The notes below the pieces were generated by a model. That model was not told the origin of the DNA. It did not search any database and saw only the letters and a list, made by a program, of their open reading frames with translations. From the NCBI GenBank assembly GCA_050943215.1, contig JBMNOU010000001.1:1-64000 (forward strand): DNA of 64,000 nucleotides, in the 5' to 3' direction. Below, piece after piece: positions 35,005 to 43,755 of this stretch. Position numbers and translations under genes: made by a program. The stretch is from JBMNOU01 sp050943215. GTDB taxonomy: Bacteria > Bacillota > Clostridia > Christensenellales > SZUA-584. The stretch's first letter is position 1. Each line of letters begins with the position of its first letter.

Positions 35005-35700
35005 TTAAAGCGGGGCCGATTTGATTTTTGCATACCTGCGCGGATATTTTTCCGGCGTGGGTTTTTGTTTTTCTATCAATATGATGGCACCCGGGCCGAT
35101 TCTATGAAAGCTACGTACCTTGCAGAAGAGTGCATTAAGCGCTGTATTAGCTGCATCCAGTTCTTGCATGAAGCTTTCTCCTTTCCACGCGGCAAAAACC
35201 CCGCCACAGCGCAGATACGGTATGCAAAGCTCTAACAATATGGAGAGCGGCGCAACCGCGCGAGAGACGGCGGCATCAAACGTTTCGCGGAGAATCGTCC
35301 GGGCGGCCTCTTCTGCACGCGCGATAAGCACAGTTACGTCAATATGCATGCGTTCGGCGGCATGCCTTACAAAGTCTGTTTTTTTATGGGCAGAATCGAG
35401 CAGCGTTATGTTAATATCAGGCCGCAATAATTTAAGCGGTATGCCCGGAAAACCGGCGCCGGTGCCGATGTCGATAACGCGGCATCCAGTTGGCAGATCC
35501 AAAAAACCCAATAGATAGGCCGCATTTGCAAAATGCATATCGGCTGCCTGTTCTTCGTCTGTAATGCGCGTCAGATTTATATGTTTATTTGCATCGATCA
35601 TTAGTCGATAGTATTTTTCGCATTGTTCAATTTGCCCCCTATCGTAACAGATGCCGGCTTCTATTAGGCATCGCTTAAGCGTTTCGTTAAACAGACCCAT
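35005..35700 (-). CDS. rsmG: 16S rRNA (guanine-527-N7)-methyltransferase RsmG
   Basis: SAM-dependent methyltransferase of the 530 loop of 16S rRNA; its loss gives low-level streptomycin resistance. The 231-residue protein has the SAM motif VIDIGTGAGFPGIPLK and the AAWKGE active-site region. In most Firmicutes rsmG is beside mnmG near the replication origin; here it follows ispE with a 14-base overlap, so it has moved with respect to that arrangement. Confidence 0.95.
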   Translation of the reverse strand: MGLFNETLKRCLIEAGICYDRGQIEQCEKYYRLMIDANKHINLTRITDEEQAADMHFANAAYLLGFLDLPTGCRVIDIGTGAGFPGIPLKLLRPDINITLLDSAHKKTDFVRHAAERMHIDVTVLIARAEEAARTILRETFDAAVSRAVAPLSILLELCIPYLRCGGVFAAWKGESFMQELDAANTALNALFCKVRSFHRIGPGAIILIEKQKPTPEKYPRRYAKIKSAPL

Positions 35701-36556
35701 TAGTTTCCCCCATTATTTCGATTCCGTTATCTTTGGGGCAATAAGCCCCGCATAGCTCAAAATCGCCTTTTATACACTGTGCTGCAAGGCGCGCTTCTTC
35801 TTCCGTATCAAAAACAGCAAACATACTGCTTCCTGAGCCGGACATCAGCGCATTTTTTGCACCCGCGGACATCAGCGCCTGTGCTGCCTTTAGAATATCA
35901 GGGGCGATACTAAGCGCGGCCAGTCCTAGTGCATTGGCGGCATACCGGCAATAAAGATCGATATCGCCCTTCTGCACCGCATATTCAACAGTATCCATAC
36001 TGATATAACTGGATTGCCGGTATCTGCCGAAAGCTTCTGCGGTGGATACGCCCTGATAGGGCTTAATCACTACATAATACATTTGTTTTTGAAGAGAGAG
36101 GCGCTTGAGCCTTTCGCCGATGCCTTTAGCCCTTGCGGTGCCGCCGAAAAGTGCAAACGGAACATCCGCTCCAATGCCTTTGGCCAGTTCTAATAGTGTT
36201 TCTATGCTAAGGTTTGTGTCGTATAGCTTATCAAGACCGGCAAGAACGGCGGCGGCGTCCGCGCTAGATCCGCCGAGCCCTGCCATACGCGGAATGCGTT
36301 TTTCTATAAAGATGTCTGCACCATGTAAGCCTGTATACTGTGCAAAGGTTTCTGCCGCTGCATAGGCCGTATTGTATTTTTCGTTTACGCTATCAATATT
36401 CATGCGTACTCGAGTGCCCGGCGCTTTATTAACTGTGACAGTATCAAAGAGCGATATGCTCTGCATTATGGTATCGAGTTCATGATACCCATCTGCTCTT
36501 TTACCTATGATTGCAAGCGATAGGTTAAGCTTCGCGTAAGCCTTTAGCGTGATCAT
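35687..36556 (-). CDS. ispE: 4-diphosphocytidyl-2-C-methyl-D-erythritol kinase
   Basis: GHMP kinase of the MEP pathway acting between the two halves of the ispDF product. The protein is 289 residues from the ATG at 36556, six to seven bases after AAGGA. It has the start KAYAKLNLSL, the ATP loop PRMAGLGGSSADAAA (about residues 90-104), and the C-terminal ALMSGSGSSMFAVF. It overlaps the upstream QueG-like gene by 4 bases and rsmG by 14. Confidence 0.96.
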   Translation of the reverse strand: MITLKAYAKLNLSLAIIGKRADGYHELDTIMQSISLFDTVTVNKAPGTRVRMNIDSVNEKYNTAYAAAETFAQYTGLHGADIFIEKRIPRMAGLGGSSADAAAVLAGLDKLYDTNLSIETLLELAKGIGADVPFALFGGTARAKGIGERLKRLSLQKQMYYVVIKPYQGVSTAEAFGRYRQSSYISMDTVEYAVQKGDIDLYCRYAANALGLAALSIAPDILKAAQALMSAGAKNALMSGSGSSMFAVFDTEEEARLAAQCIKGDFELCGAYCPKDNGIEIMGETNGSV

Positions 36557-37431
36557 GTCTGATCCTTCCCAGTAAGTTTTTTGAATGCCCAGCGTGCATG
36601 TGTACATAAAGGCTCATCGGCGTGCTCAGAGATCTCTTTAATATGGCCTGTCAAATGATTTGCACCTGTGTTTGCCGCCAAAATCACCGCCTGGGAGAGC
36701 AGTCTGGCGGCGCTAACCATATTGGTGCCGGCAAGAGCTTTGATCTCGTTTGTCAGCGTTCCTTTAATAAGGTCATCCAAAAAAAACGTGCTTGGCTCGC
36801 TTTGATCGCGGCTGTTTAAGGGACACGCACTTTGGCATTTTTCGCAGCCGAACAGCTGGTATACATCTTTTCGCAGCGCTTCGGGTATCAGTGTGTTGAT
36901 ATAATACCGAAGGCAGTTGTGTATATTCCCAACGGCTTTGGATGGGCATTCCCGGCTGCACGCACCGCAATGCAAACATGCGGCATCGCTGTCTGCATTA
37001 TCAACCGGCAGATCTACATCTGTCAATACCGTCTGTATACAGACGAAGGATCCAAGACGATCATGGTAATAAAAACCGTTATCCCCGATAAAGCCGCCTG
37101 CTTTTTTTGCTGCATCTTTTGCCGAAAGAGTTACGGTATGCACCGCCTTCATACCGCAATCCTGCAGATAGCGAACAAACTTTTTTGTTGCGTGATAAGA
37201 ATAATTGGATGCGACGTAGTATGATGACAGCGCGACTTTTCCGTACGGGGCCTGTTTGGCTGGCAGATACCCGGTAAAAAGAACGATGAGGCATCGGGCA
37301 TCTTTTAAAACCGATTGAAAAGAGATCATGTCGCCTGCGGTATTTTTTATGTAACCGTCTGCGCTTGCAAAACGAATATCGCTAAAACCAAGATCGCGAG
37401 CGTATTGAGTTATTTCCTCTTGTATTACCAT
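36553..37431 (-). CDS. QueG-like epoxyqueuosine reductase (4Fe-4S)
   Basis: About 292 residues from the ATG at 37431. Two 4Fe-4S cluster motifs are plain: CLHCGACSRECP and CEKCQSACP. The N-terminal half fits the cobalamin-binding QueG fold (ARDLGFSDIRFA, SSYYVASNYSYHATKK), which completes queuosine in tRNA. It is somewhat short for QueG (about 380), lacking the C-terminal HEAT repeats of some members, so a related ferredoxin-type reductase is possible. No clear ribosome binding site is seen at this ATG. Confidence 0.75.
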   Translation of the reverse strand: MVIQEEITQYARDLGFSDIRFASADGYIKNTAGDMISFQSVLKDARCLIVLFTGYLPAKQAPYGKVALSSYYVASNYSYHATKKFVRYLQDCGMKAVHTVTLSAKDAAKKAGGFIGDNGFYYHDRLGSFVCIQTVLTDVDLPVDNADSDAACLHCGACSRECPSKAVGNIHNCLRYYINTLIPEALRKDVYQLFGCEKCQSACPLNSRDQSEPSTFFLDDLIKGTLTNEIKALAGTNMVSAARLLSQAVILAANTGANHLTGHIKEISEHADEPLCTHARWAFKKLTGKDQT

Positions 37432-37557
37432 AGAGAAATTATTACATAAACATGTAAAAATAACAACGTGACAGACAAAATTTGTTGCATAGCACATAGC
37501 GCTGATATATAATTGATCGTAAGTGATGAAAAAACAAAAAGGATATATATATCGGCT

Positions 37558-37959
37558 ATGAAAAAGAATGTGTTGTTGGTGTTGGCATTGTGCATCGTTA
37601 TGTTGTTTTGTGCCTGCGAAAAGCCTCAGACGATTTCGATTGCTCTTGGGGAGTTTGAATACGAACAAAAGATTGATTCAAGCTTAGGAGATGCGGTCGC
37701 TTCTGAGGGGAATACGTTTTTGGTCGTCTACTTAACGCCTGTTAAGGGTAATGATGTCACCATGGATGATGCGCATCATTATTTTTACAGCGGAACGAGC
37801 GCTGTTATAGACAATCAGACTTATGATTTGTATTGTCTTGCTTACGAAAAGGTCGATTCTCAGACTGTCCGTTATGGTCTTGTATTTGAAATTGCGGACA
37901 ACGTATATACCGACTCAAACAAACCGCCGGTTGTTAGTCTCGTTTTGCCCGAGGTTTAA
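37558..37959 (+). CDS. small lipoprotein, unknown function
   Basis: A 133-residue protein with a lipoprotein signal: MKKN, a hydrophobic core, then LFCAC with the likely lipidated Cys at residue 19. The mature part is beta-rich with a pattern recalling DUF4352-like immunoglobulin folds (FLVVYLTPVKG, SLVLPEV). The ATG at 37558 has only a weak AAAGGA at a long distance. Its 3' end overlaps the convergent ttcA-like gene by 4 bases. Confidence 0.7.
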   Translation: MKKNVLLVLALCIVMLFCACEKPQTISIALGEFEYEQKIDSSLGDAVASEGNTFLVVYLTPVKGNDVTMDDAHHYFYSGTSAVIDNQTYDLYCLAYEKVDSQTVRYGLVFEIADNVYTDSNKPPVVSLVLPEV

Positions 37960-38660
37960 TTCCACAGAGAGTATTGCGCTGTGTTTTTTAGCGCAGTTAG
38001 CATCATATCACGCGCTTTTGGGCTGATTGCACAAATATGTGCAATCAGCTGTTTTGTTTCCTGCCGTTTGGTATTGCCTGAAACGGGGCAGGGGTTTTCC
38101 ACGACCGGAAGGTTATGCCTTTTAACGGCGGATATGATCTCTTTTTCGGCCAGATACACAAATGGACGGATCAGCGTGATGTTTTTTCTGTCAAGAAAAG
38201 TAACGGGCTGGAATGTCCTAAGACGCCCTTCATAAAGCATACTCATCAAAAGCGTCTCGAGGCAGTCGTCGCGGTGATGTGCAAAGGCACACTTTCCAAT
38301 GCCCTGTCTGATGATCTCCGCAAAAAGCACGCCTTTGCGAATCCTCGAACAGAGTGAACAAGGATTGTTTTGTTCAAAAATAACGGTTTTTGAGATTTTA
38401 GTGGGGATGCAGATATGCCTTATATCAAGTGATGCACACAAATCGGCAATGCAGCCCGTATCAAAACCATCAAAACCAAGATCGACTGTGACTGAGCATA
38501 AGTCAAAATGGGTACGCGAAAATTTCCGGTACAAATAGAGCGCATAAAGAAGAGCGATTGAGTCTTTGCCTCCCGATACGCCGACAGCAATAGTGTCGTT
38601 TTCTTGTATCATGTTGTAATCTTTATCTGCACGTCTTAAATAACCGAGAACGCGTTTCAT
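37956..38660 (-). CDS. TtcA-family tRNA 2-thiolation protein
   Basis: PP-loop ATPase of 234 residues with SGGKDS at residues 29-34. The CSLCSR Cys pair in the middle and the NPCPVSGNTKRQ near the end supply Cys for thiolation or an iron-sulfur cluster, as in TtcA (2-thiocytidine at tRNA position 32). Firmicute members of this group are sometimes just called ATPases of the PP-loop superfamily. Identity to family is clear; exact target base is inference. Confidence 0.85.
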   Translation of the reverse strand: MKRVLGYLRRADKDYNMIQENDTIAVGVSGGKDSIALLYALYLYRKFSRTHFDLCSVTVDLGFDGFDTGCIADLCASLDIRHICIPTKISKTVIFEQNNPCSLCSRIRKGVLFAEIIRQGIGKCAFAHHRDDCLETLLMSMLYEGRLRTFQPVTFLDRKNITLIRPFVYLAEKEIISAVKRHNLPVVENPCPVSGNTKRQETKQLIAHICAISPKARDMMLTALKNTAQYSLWN

Positions 38661-38755
38661 GGTCTCTCCTTTTTTTGAATTATATCAACAAAACTATTGA
38701 AAACACAATGGGTTATAAGATAGAATAACGAGAATGCATTGAAGGTGGTAAACTT

Positions 38756-39211
38756 GTGATTACATTTTGGAGTTATCTAACAGTATTCGGTATGTCAGCG
38801 CTGCCTATTATCGAGCTAAAAGGCTCGATTCCTGTAGGTATGAGCATGGGGATACCCGAACTTCAATGTTTTATTGTTGCCATTTTCGGTTCAATGATTC
38901 TTTCACCTTTTATCATCGTCTTAACACGGCGTGTGCTCGATAAATTTATGAATAGCAAAATCAGCTGGCTTCAAAGGTTTGGAAAATGGCAGCATAAAAG
39001 ACTACTAATAAAGGGCGGGAAGATAGAAAAATATCGTGTCTGGTTTTTATTTATCTTTGTTGCGATTCCGCTTCCTTCAACGGGTGTTTGGACAGGGTCT
39101 ATGATCGCCGGGCTTTTTGATATCCGGCTGAGGAACGCGCTGCCTGCAATTTTTCTGGGAAATTGTGTCGCAGGGCTTTGTATTTGGTTAATTTGGGGCT
39201 TTGCAATGTAA
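38756..39211 (+). CDS. putative small multidrug export family membrane protein
   Basis: A 151-residue protein with four helices of the COG2426 family (annotated small multidrug export). Features: PIIELKGSIPVG in the first helix-loop and AIPLPSTGVWTGSMIAGLF, the mark of this family. The start is GTG at 38756 seven to eight bases after AAGGTGG. Export of drugs has not been firmly shown for the family. It precedes the SAM riboswitch of metK. Confidence 0.85.
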   Translation: MITFWSYLTVFGMSALPIIELKGSIPVGMSMGIPELQCFIVAIFGSMILSPFIIVLTRRVLDKFMNSKISWLQRFGKWQHKRLLIKGGKIEKYRVWFLFIFVAIPLPSTGVWTGSMIAGLFDIRLRNALPAIFLGNCVAGLCIWLIWGFAM

Positions 39212-39248
39212 ATGCTTTGTGTTACTATTAAAACAATAAAAAAACCCC

Positions 39249-39332
39249 CCTTATCAAGAGAGGTGGAGGGACGGGCCCGATGAAACCCGGCAACCGGACG
39301 CAAGTCATGGTGCCAATTCCCGAGAGATGAGG
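39249..39332 (+). promoter_or_regulatory. SAM-I (S-box) riboswitch of metK
   Basis: The full S-box core is visible: CTTATCAAGAGAGGTGGAGG, then GATGAAACCCGGCAACC, and the AGTCATGGTGCCAATTCC arm, closed by P1 CCTTATC/GATGAGG. The 3' strand of P1 (GAGG) can alternatively pair with CCTC of the terminator, giving the classic switch: SAM holds P1 and lets the terminator form, so metK is off when SAM is abundant. Confidence 0.97.
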
Positions 39333-39345
39333 TAAAACTTTTCTG

Positions 39346-39366
39346 CCTCGCTGTCGCGGGGTTTTT
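39346..39366 (+). terminator. terminator of the SAM-I riboswitch
   Basis: CCTCGC-TGTC-GCGGGG followed by TTTTT. Its 5' strand overlaps the antiterminator partner of P1. Confidence 0.9.
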
Positions 39367-39389
39367 AAAACCAGTAAAAGGAGAAAGGT

Positions 39390-40520
39390 ATGAAGAGGTT
39401 ATTTACATCAGAATCGGTTACGGAAGGACATCCGGATAAGATCTGTGATCAGATTAGCGACAGTGTGCTTGATGCCATTTTGCAGGATGATAAAACCGCA
39501 AGGGTAGCATGCGAAACGTCTGTCAACACCGGTCTTGTACTCATTATGGGAGAGATTACGACAGGCTGTTATGTCGATATTGCCAAGATTGCACGGAATA
39601 CGATCAGGGATATTGGGTTTACGCGTGCGAAATATGGTTTTGACGCGGATACGTGCGGCATTATCTTAAGCATTGATGAACAGTCTCCTGATATTGCTAT
39701 GGGTGTAAATCAGGCTGACCAGGGAGCGGGGGATCAGGGTATGATGTTCGGATTTGCCTGCAGAGAGACGGAGGAGCTGATGCCGCTTCCGATTACGCTG
39801 GCACACCGGTTGACAAAGCGACTTGCAGCGGTGCGCAAAGACGGCACGCTTTCTTACCTTCGTCCAGATGGGAAAGCGCAGGTAACCGTGGAATATGACG
39901 GCAACACACCGGTCAGGGTAGATACCATTGTAGTTGCGGCGCAGCATTCGGATGACGTTACGCAGCAGCAGATCAGGGAGGATATCATTACGCATGTCAT
40001 TTATGAAACCATACCGGCAGGGCTGCTTGATACGGATACAAAATATTTGGTGAACCCGACGGGACGGTTTGTCATTGGCGGACCTGCGGGCGATTCGGGC
40101 CTTACGGGCAGGAAGATTATTGTCGATACATACGGCGGATATGCGCGCCATGGCGGCGGTGCTTTTTCCGGTAAAGATCCGTCGAAAGTGGATAGAAGCG
40201 CCTCATATGCCACCCGCCATATTGCGAAAAATCTGGTTGCTGCGGGCCTTGCCGAAAGATGCGAGATAGAGGTTGCATATGCGATAGGTGTGGCGCATCC
40301 TGTTTCGATATATGTCGATACGTTCGGTACGGGCATTACGGATGATGATAAACTCGCAAAGAGAATTCGCAGCGTGTTTGACCTGAGGCCAGCGGCTATC
40401 ATAGAGCGGCTCGGATTGCGTAGTCCGATTTACAAACAGGTTGCCTCATATGGGCATTTCGGCAGACCGGAGCTTGATTTGCCTTGGGAGAGGCTAGATA
40501 TGGTAGATAGGCTTATATAG
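39390..40520 (+). CDS. metK: S-adenosylmethionine synthetase
   Basis: Makes SAM from methionine and ATP. The 376-residue protein has SVTEGHPDK at the start, the hexapeptide-like GAGDQGMMFG, and the C-terminal SYGHFGR. It is a little short compared with the 390-400 residues common in Bacillus, but complete. An AAGGAGAAAGG site precedes the ATG. SAM-I riboswitch control lies directly upstream and a terminator follows. Confidence 0.97.
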   Translation: MKRLFTSESVTEGHPDKICDQISDSVLDAILQDDKTARVACETSVNTGLVLIMGEITTGCYVDIAKIARNTIRDIGFTRAKYGFDADTCGIILSIDEQSPDIAMGVNQADQGAGDQGMMFGFACRETEELMPLPITLAHRLTKRLAAVRKDGTLSYLRPDGKAQVTVEYDGNTPVRVDTIVVAAQHSDDVTQQQIREDIITHVIYETIPAGLLDTDTKYLVNPTGRFVIGGPAGDSGLTGRKIIVDTYGGYARHGGGAFSGKDPSKVDRSASYATRHIAKNLVAAGLAERCEIEVAYAIGVAHPVSIYVDTFGTGITDDDKLAKRIRSVFDLRPAAIIERLGLRSPIYKQVASYGHFGRPELDLPWERLDMVDRLI

Positions 40521-40530
40521 CAAGAACGAT

Positions 40531-40560
40531 GCAGGCGTACGTTTGTGCGTCTGCTTTTTT
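40531..40560 (+). terminator. terminator of metK
   Basis: GCAGGCGTA-CGTTTG-TGCGTCTGC with two wobble pairs, then six T. It separates metK from recD2 and argues that recD2 starts downstream at 40679. Confidence 0.85.
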
Positions 40561-40678
40561 ATTTGTGAAAATAGATGTCACAAGATGGGTAATAACGTTT
40601 TGTCTCGGTTTTTTTAACACAATGCACCTACCGTATGATACAATAATAAAAGAATCAACAAATAAACCCGAGGTGTTT

Positions 40679-42913
40679 ATGACCAGTATCGAGGGTACGG
40701 TATTAGAAATCAATTTTAGAAACGACGAAAACGGTTGGACAGTGCTGGCTCTAGATTTTCGCGGTGAGCTTACGACTGCAGTTGGGTTAATGCCGCATAT
40801 CCATGAAGGAGAGTATGTCCGGTTGTTCGGTGCCTGGACGGAGCATCGTATTTACGGCAGACAGTTTGCGGCAACTTCGATGGAAACGCATCTGCCGAAT
40901 ACCGCGGAGTCGATTCGATTATTTCTGGCGAGCGGGCTGCTCAAAGGCGTCGGTGATGTGCTTGCAGGACGTATCGTAGATAAATTCGGTGAAGATACGT
41001 TTGATATTATCGAAAATGCTCCGGAGCTTTTGGCAGAGATCAAAGGCATCAGCAAAAGGCTTGCTAAGAGTATTGCAGAGAGCTTTATGGAACATGTAGG
41101 CATCAAACAGATCGTCATCGATCTGCAAAGCCTCGGCCTATCAGTAAGGCAAGCGTTCCGCGCTTTTGAGAGATACGGCGCGGCCGCAGCGGTGTTGATA
41201 CAGGAAAACCCTTATAGGATGATTGATGACATTACCGGAATCGGTTTTGAACGTGCGGATAGGATTGCCGGCAATATCGGCATCGATAAAACGTCTGAGT
41301 ACAGAATCGATATGGGGATTAAACACGTACTGGTTTGCGCAATGAACGACGGGCATACATGCTTGCCGAGGGCAGAGCTTTTATGGCGTGCTTCAAAAAT
41401 TTTAGATGTGGGCGAGCCGCTTATCGAGCCAAGAATAAGCGCGCTGACGCTTTCGGGCGATATCGTACAAAAGTATGTAAACAGCACTCCGGCTATTTTT
41501 CTCATAACCGCATATATAGCTGAAACAGATGTGGCAAGACGGCTTTTCATATTGTCAAGAACTTCACCAAGGATATCGATTGACGATGCCGCAGCGGCTT
41601 ATTCGCGTTATATAGGCGGTGCTCCCATATCCGAGGAGCAGGAGCGTGCCGTGTTGGCGGCGCTTTCCGGACAGGTCGTAGTGATAACGGGCGGCCCAGG
41701 AACGGGCAAAACAACGATCATCAAGGCAATATTATCAATTTTTGAGATGAACGGGATTACTACAGCGCTATGTGCGCCCACTGGCAGAGCGGCTAAACGC
41801 ATTGAGCAATCGTCCGGCCGTGAAGCCAAGACGATTCACCGGCTGCTTGAATACGGTATCGGCGATGATGAAGAATTTGGCAACGGCACAAGGTTTATCC
41901 GAAACGAGGAAAATCCGCTTGATGCCGAGGCGGTTGTTGTCGACGAAGCATCGATGGTGGATATATTTTTGATGCGATCGCTGCTTTGTGCACTTTCTGA
42001 TGGGACGCGCCTTATCATCGTCGGGGACGCTGACCAGCTGCCGTCGGTGGGGCCGGGCAATGTGCTCCGGGATATCATTAACAGCGCTTTATTTCCTATT
42101 TTGAAGCTCACGAAGTTTTACCGCCAGAAAGAAGGCGGTAGTATTGTGGAAAACGCACACCGCGTTAATAACGGACAAAACCCTGAGCTTTATATTACGG
42201 GCGATTTTATATTTCTGCCCGAAAACGAGCCCGAACGTGTGATCGATACCATTAAAAAGCTTCTCACCCAAGGGGAGTTGCCCGGGAAATACGATATACT
42301 CGAACAGACGCAGATACTTTGTCCGGTAAAAAAGGGTTTACTTGGTGTGCATAATATCAACTCCGAGATCCGCGAGCTATTAAACCCCCGTCTCGCCTCA
42401 AGACCCGAAGTCAACGTGCGCGACACGACATATCGAATGGGCGATAAGATCATGCAGACAAAAAATAATTACAGTATGGAATGGTATTATACGGACGATA
42501 CGCATTTTTACAATAAAGGGTATGGCGTTTTTAATGGAGACCTAGGGCGGATCGTCTGCATCGATAACGATGCAAAAGAAGCGACGATACGCTTTGATAG
42601 CAACCGTGAAGCAGTATATTCTTTTCATGAGCTAGAGCAGATTGAGCACGCGTACGCAGTCACAGTGCACAAATCACAGGGAAGTGAATTTCCTGTGGTC
42701 ATACTGCCTTTGTTCTCGGGTGGCGGACGGTTCTTATCCCGTAATCTTTTGTATACCGCTCTGACGCGGGCGATGGAAAAGGTCATCATCATCGGGCAAA
42801 AGAACACCGTAGAATATATGGTTGCAAACAACCGCATACTCGGACGGTATACTACGCTGGATTACGAGATTAAAGAAATCGGTGAAATTATGGGTGGGGT
42901 CGGATGTCTTTAA
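40679..42913 (+). CDS. recD2: RecD2-type SF1 DNA helicase
   Basis: A 744-residue helicase involved in replication fork and mismatch-linked processes in Firmicutes. The start at 40679 (MTSIEGTVLEI) follows GAGGTG and excludes the metK terminator. The N-terminal OB and helix-hairpin-helix parts are present (LKGVGDVLAGRIV, IKGISKRLA), followed by Walker A TGGPGTGKTT, Walker B VVDEASMVD and the C-terminal VTVHKSQGSEFPVV. The comFC start lies within its last ten bases. Confidence 0.95.
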   Translation: MTSIEGTVLEINFRNDENGWTVLALDFRGELTTAVGLMPHIHEGEYVRLFGAWTEHRIYGRQFAATSMETHLPNTAESIRLFLASGLLKGVGDVLAGRIVDKFGEDTFDIIENAPELLAEIKGISKRLAKSIAESFMEHVGIKQIVIDLQSLGLSVRQAFRAFERYGAAAAVLIQENPYRMIDDITGIGFERADRIAGNIGIDKTSEYRIDMGIKHVLVCAMNDGHTCLPRAELLWRASKILDVGEPLIEPRISALTLSGDIVQKYVNSTPAIFLITAYIAETDVARRLFILSRTSPRISIDDAAAAYSRYIGGAPISEEQERAVLAALSGQVVVITGGPGTGKTTIIKAILSIFEMNGITTALCAPTGRAAKRIEQSSGREAKTIHRLLEYGIGDDEEFGNGTRFIRNEENPLDAEAVVVDEASMVDIFLMRSLLCALSDGTRLIIVGDADQLPSVGPGNVLRDIINSALFPILKLTKFYRQKEGGSIVENAHRVNNGQNPELYITGDFIFLPENEPERVIDTIKKLLTQGELPGKYDILEQTQILCPVKKGLLGVHNINSEIRELLNPRLASRPEVNVRDTTYRMGDKIMQTKNNYSMEWYYTDDTHFYNKGYGVFNGDLGRIVCIDNDAKEATIRFDSNREAVYSFHELEQIEHAYAVTVHKSQGSEFPVVILPLFSGGGRFLSRNLLYTALTRAMEKVIIIGQKNTVEYMVANNRILGRYTTLDYEIKEIGEIMGGVGCL

Positions 42914-43707
42914 AGGATGTTCTCAAACGGGCGGTGCAAACCGTCTTTCCATACGTTCCCTCATGCGTTTGCTGCGGTATAGAAAAAGGCGTTAACGGTT
43001 ATGTCTGCAAAAACTGCGCGGATAAGCTGAGCGAATTAAAAGCCGATGGGATGCGTTTGGGCGGATTATATACTAGCGCAGGGTATTCGTACCAAGGCAT
43101 TGCGGCAGGTATTGTCAAAGGGTACAAATATAGCGACAAGAAGTGGCTGAGTGCGTTTATGAGTAACGAGATCTGTAAAGCGGTATTCGGCACGATAGAC
43201 GAAAACGGCCTTTTAGATGCTAAGACAGGGATTTCTGATGTCCAAAGTACACAAAGCAAAGTAAATAAAACAATATCGGATAACAATCGAGCAGGTGCGG
43301 GGCAATCAAAAGTGCTTTCTGTCGATGATTTTGATTACATATGCTACGTGCCGCTGCACAAAAAGCGCCGGGCTATCCGGGGATTTGATCAGGCGGAAGA
43401 GCTCGCGAAACGCATATCCGAATTGACGGGCATTCGTTTTATCAGCGCACTCAAAAGAATCAGAAACACCAAGACGCAGACCAAGCTTAGCGATAAGGAA
43501 CGTAGGGAAAATATCCACGGCGCATTTGAAAAAGCGAAGGATGTCTGCGGAAACGTTTTGCTGGTTGACGATGTGCTGACCACCGGTGCAACGGCGGCGG
43601 AATGTGCGGCCGTACTGCTTAAAGCGGGTGCAAAAAGCGTTTATGTCGCGACGTTCGCGCGTGTGGCATATGGGAAAACTGGCCACAACGAAAGGCCAGG
43701 CAATTAG
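42904..43707 (+). CDS. comFC: ComF-family amidophosphoribosyltransferase-like protein
   Basis: The 267-residue protein has an N-terminal zinc finger (CVCCG...CKNC, residues about 22-37) and a C-terminal PRTase fold with VLLVDDVLTTGAT. ComFC is needed for DNA uptake in competent Bacillus, but family members exist in non-competent species too. It contains an extra polar linker of about 30 residues (after AKTGISDVQST, about 107-138) not usual in the family. It overlaps recD2 by 10 bases. Confidence 0.9.
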   Translation: MSLKDVLKRAVQTVFPYVPSCVCCGIEKGVNGYVCKNCADKLSELKADGMRLGGLYTSAGYSYQGIAAGIVKGYKYSDKKWLSAFMSNEICKAVFGTIDENGLLDAKTGISDVQSTQSKVNKTISDNNRAGAGQSKVLSVDDFDYICYVPLHKKRRAIRGFDQAEELAKRISELTGIRFISALKRIRNTKTQTKLSDKERRENIHGAFEKAKDVCGNVLLVDDVLTTGATAAECAAVLLKAGAKSVYVATFARVAYGKTGHNERPGN

Positions 43708-43755
43708 CGCAAAATAAGATTAACATATAAAAACAAACGGTAAAGGAAAATTACA

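Noticed and set aside
38660..38755. RNA gene between the ttcA-like gene and the export-family gene
   Set aside because: Fewer than 100 bases with ordinary divergent promoter-like AT-rich sequence and no tRNA or stable stem.
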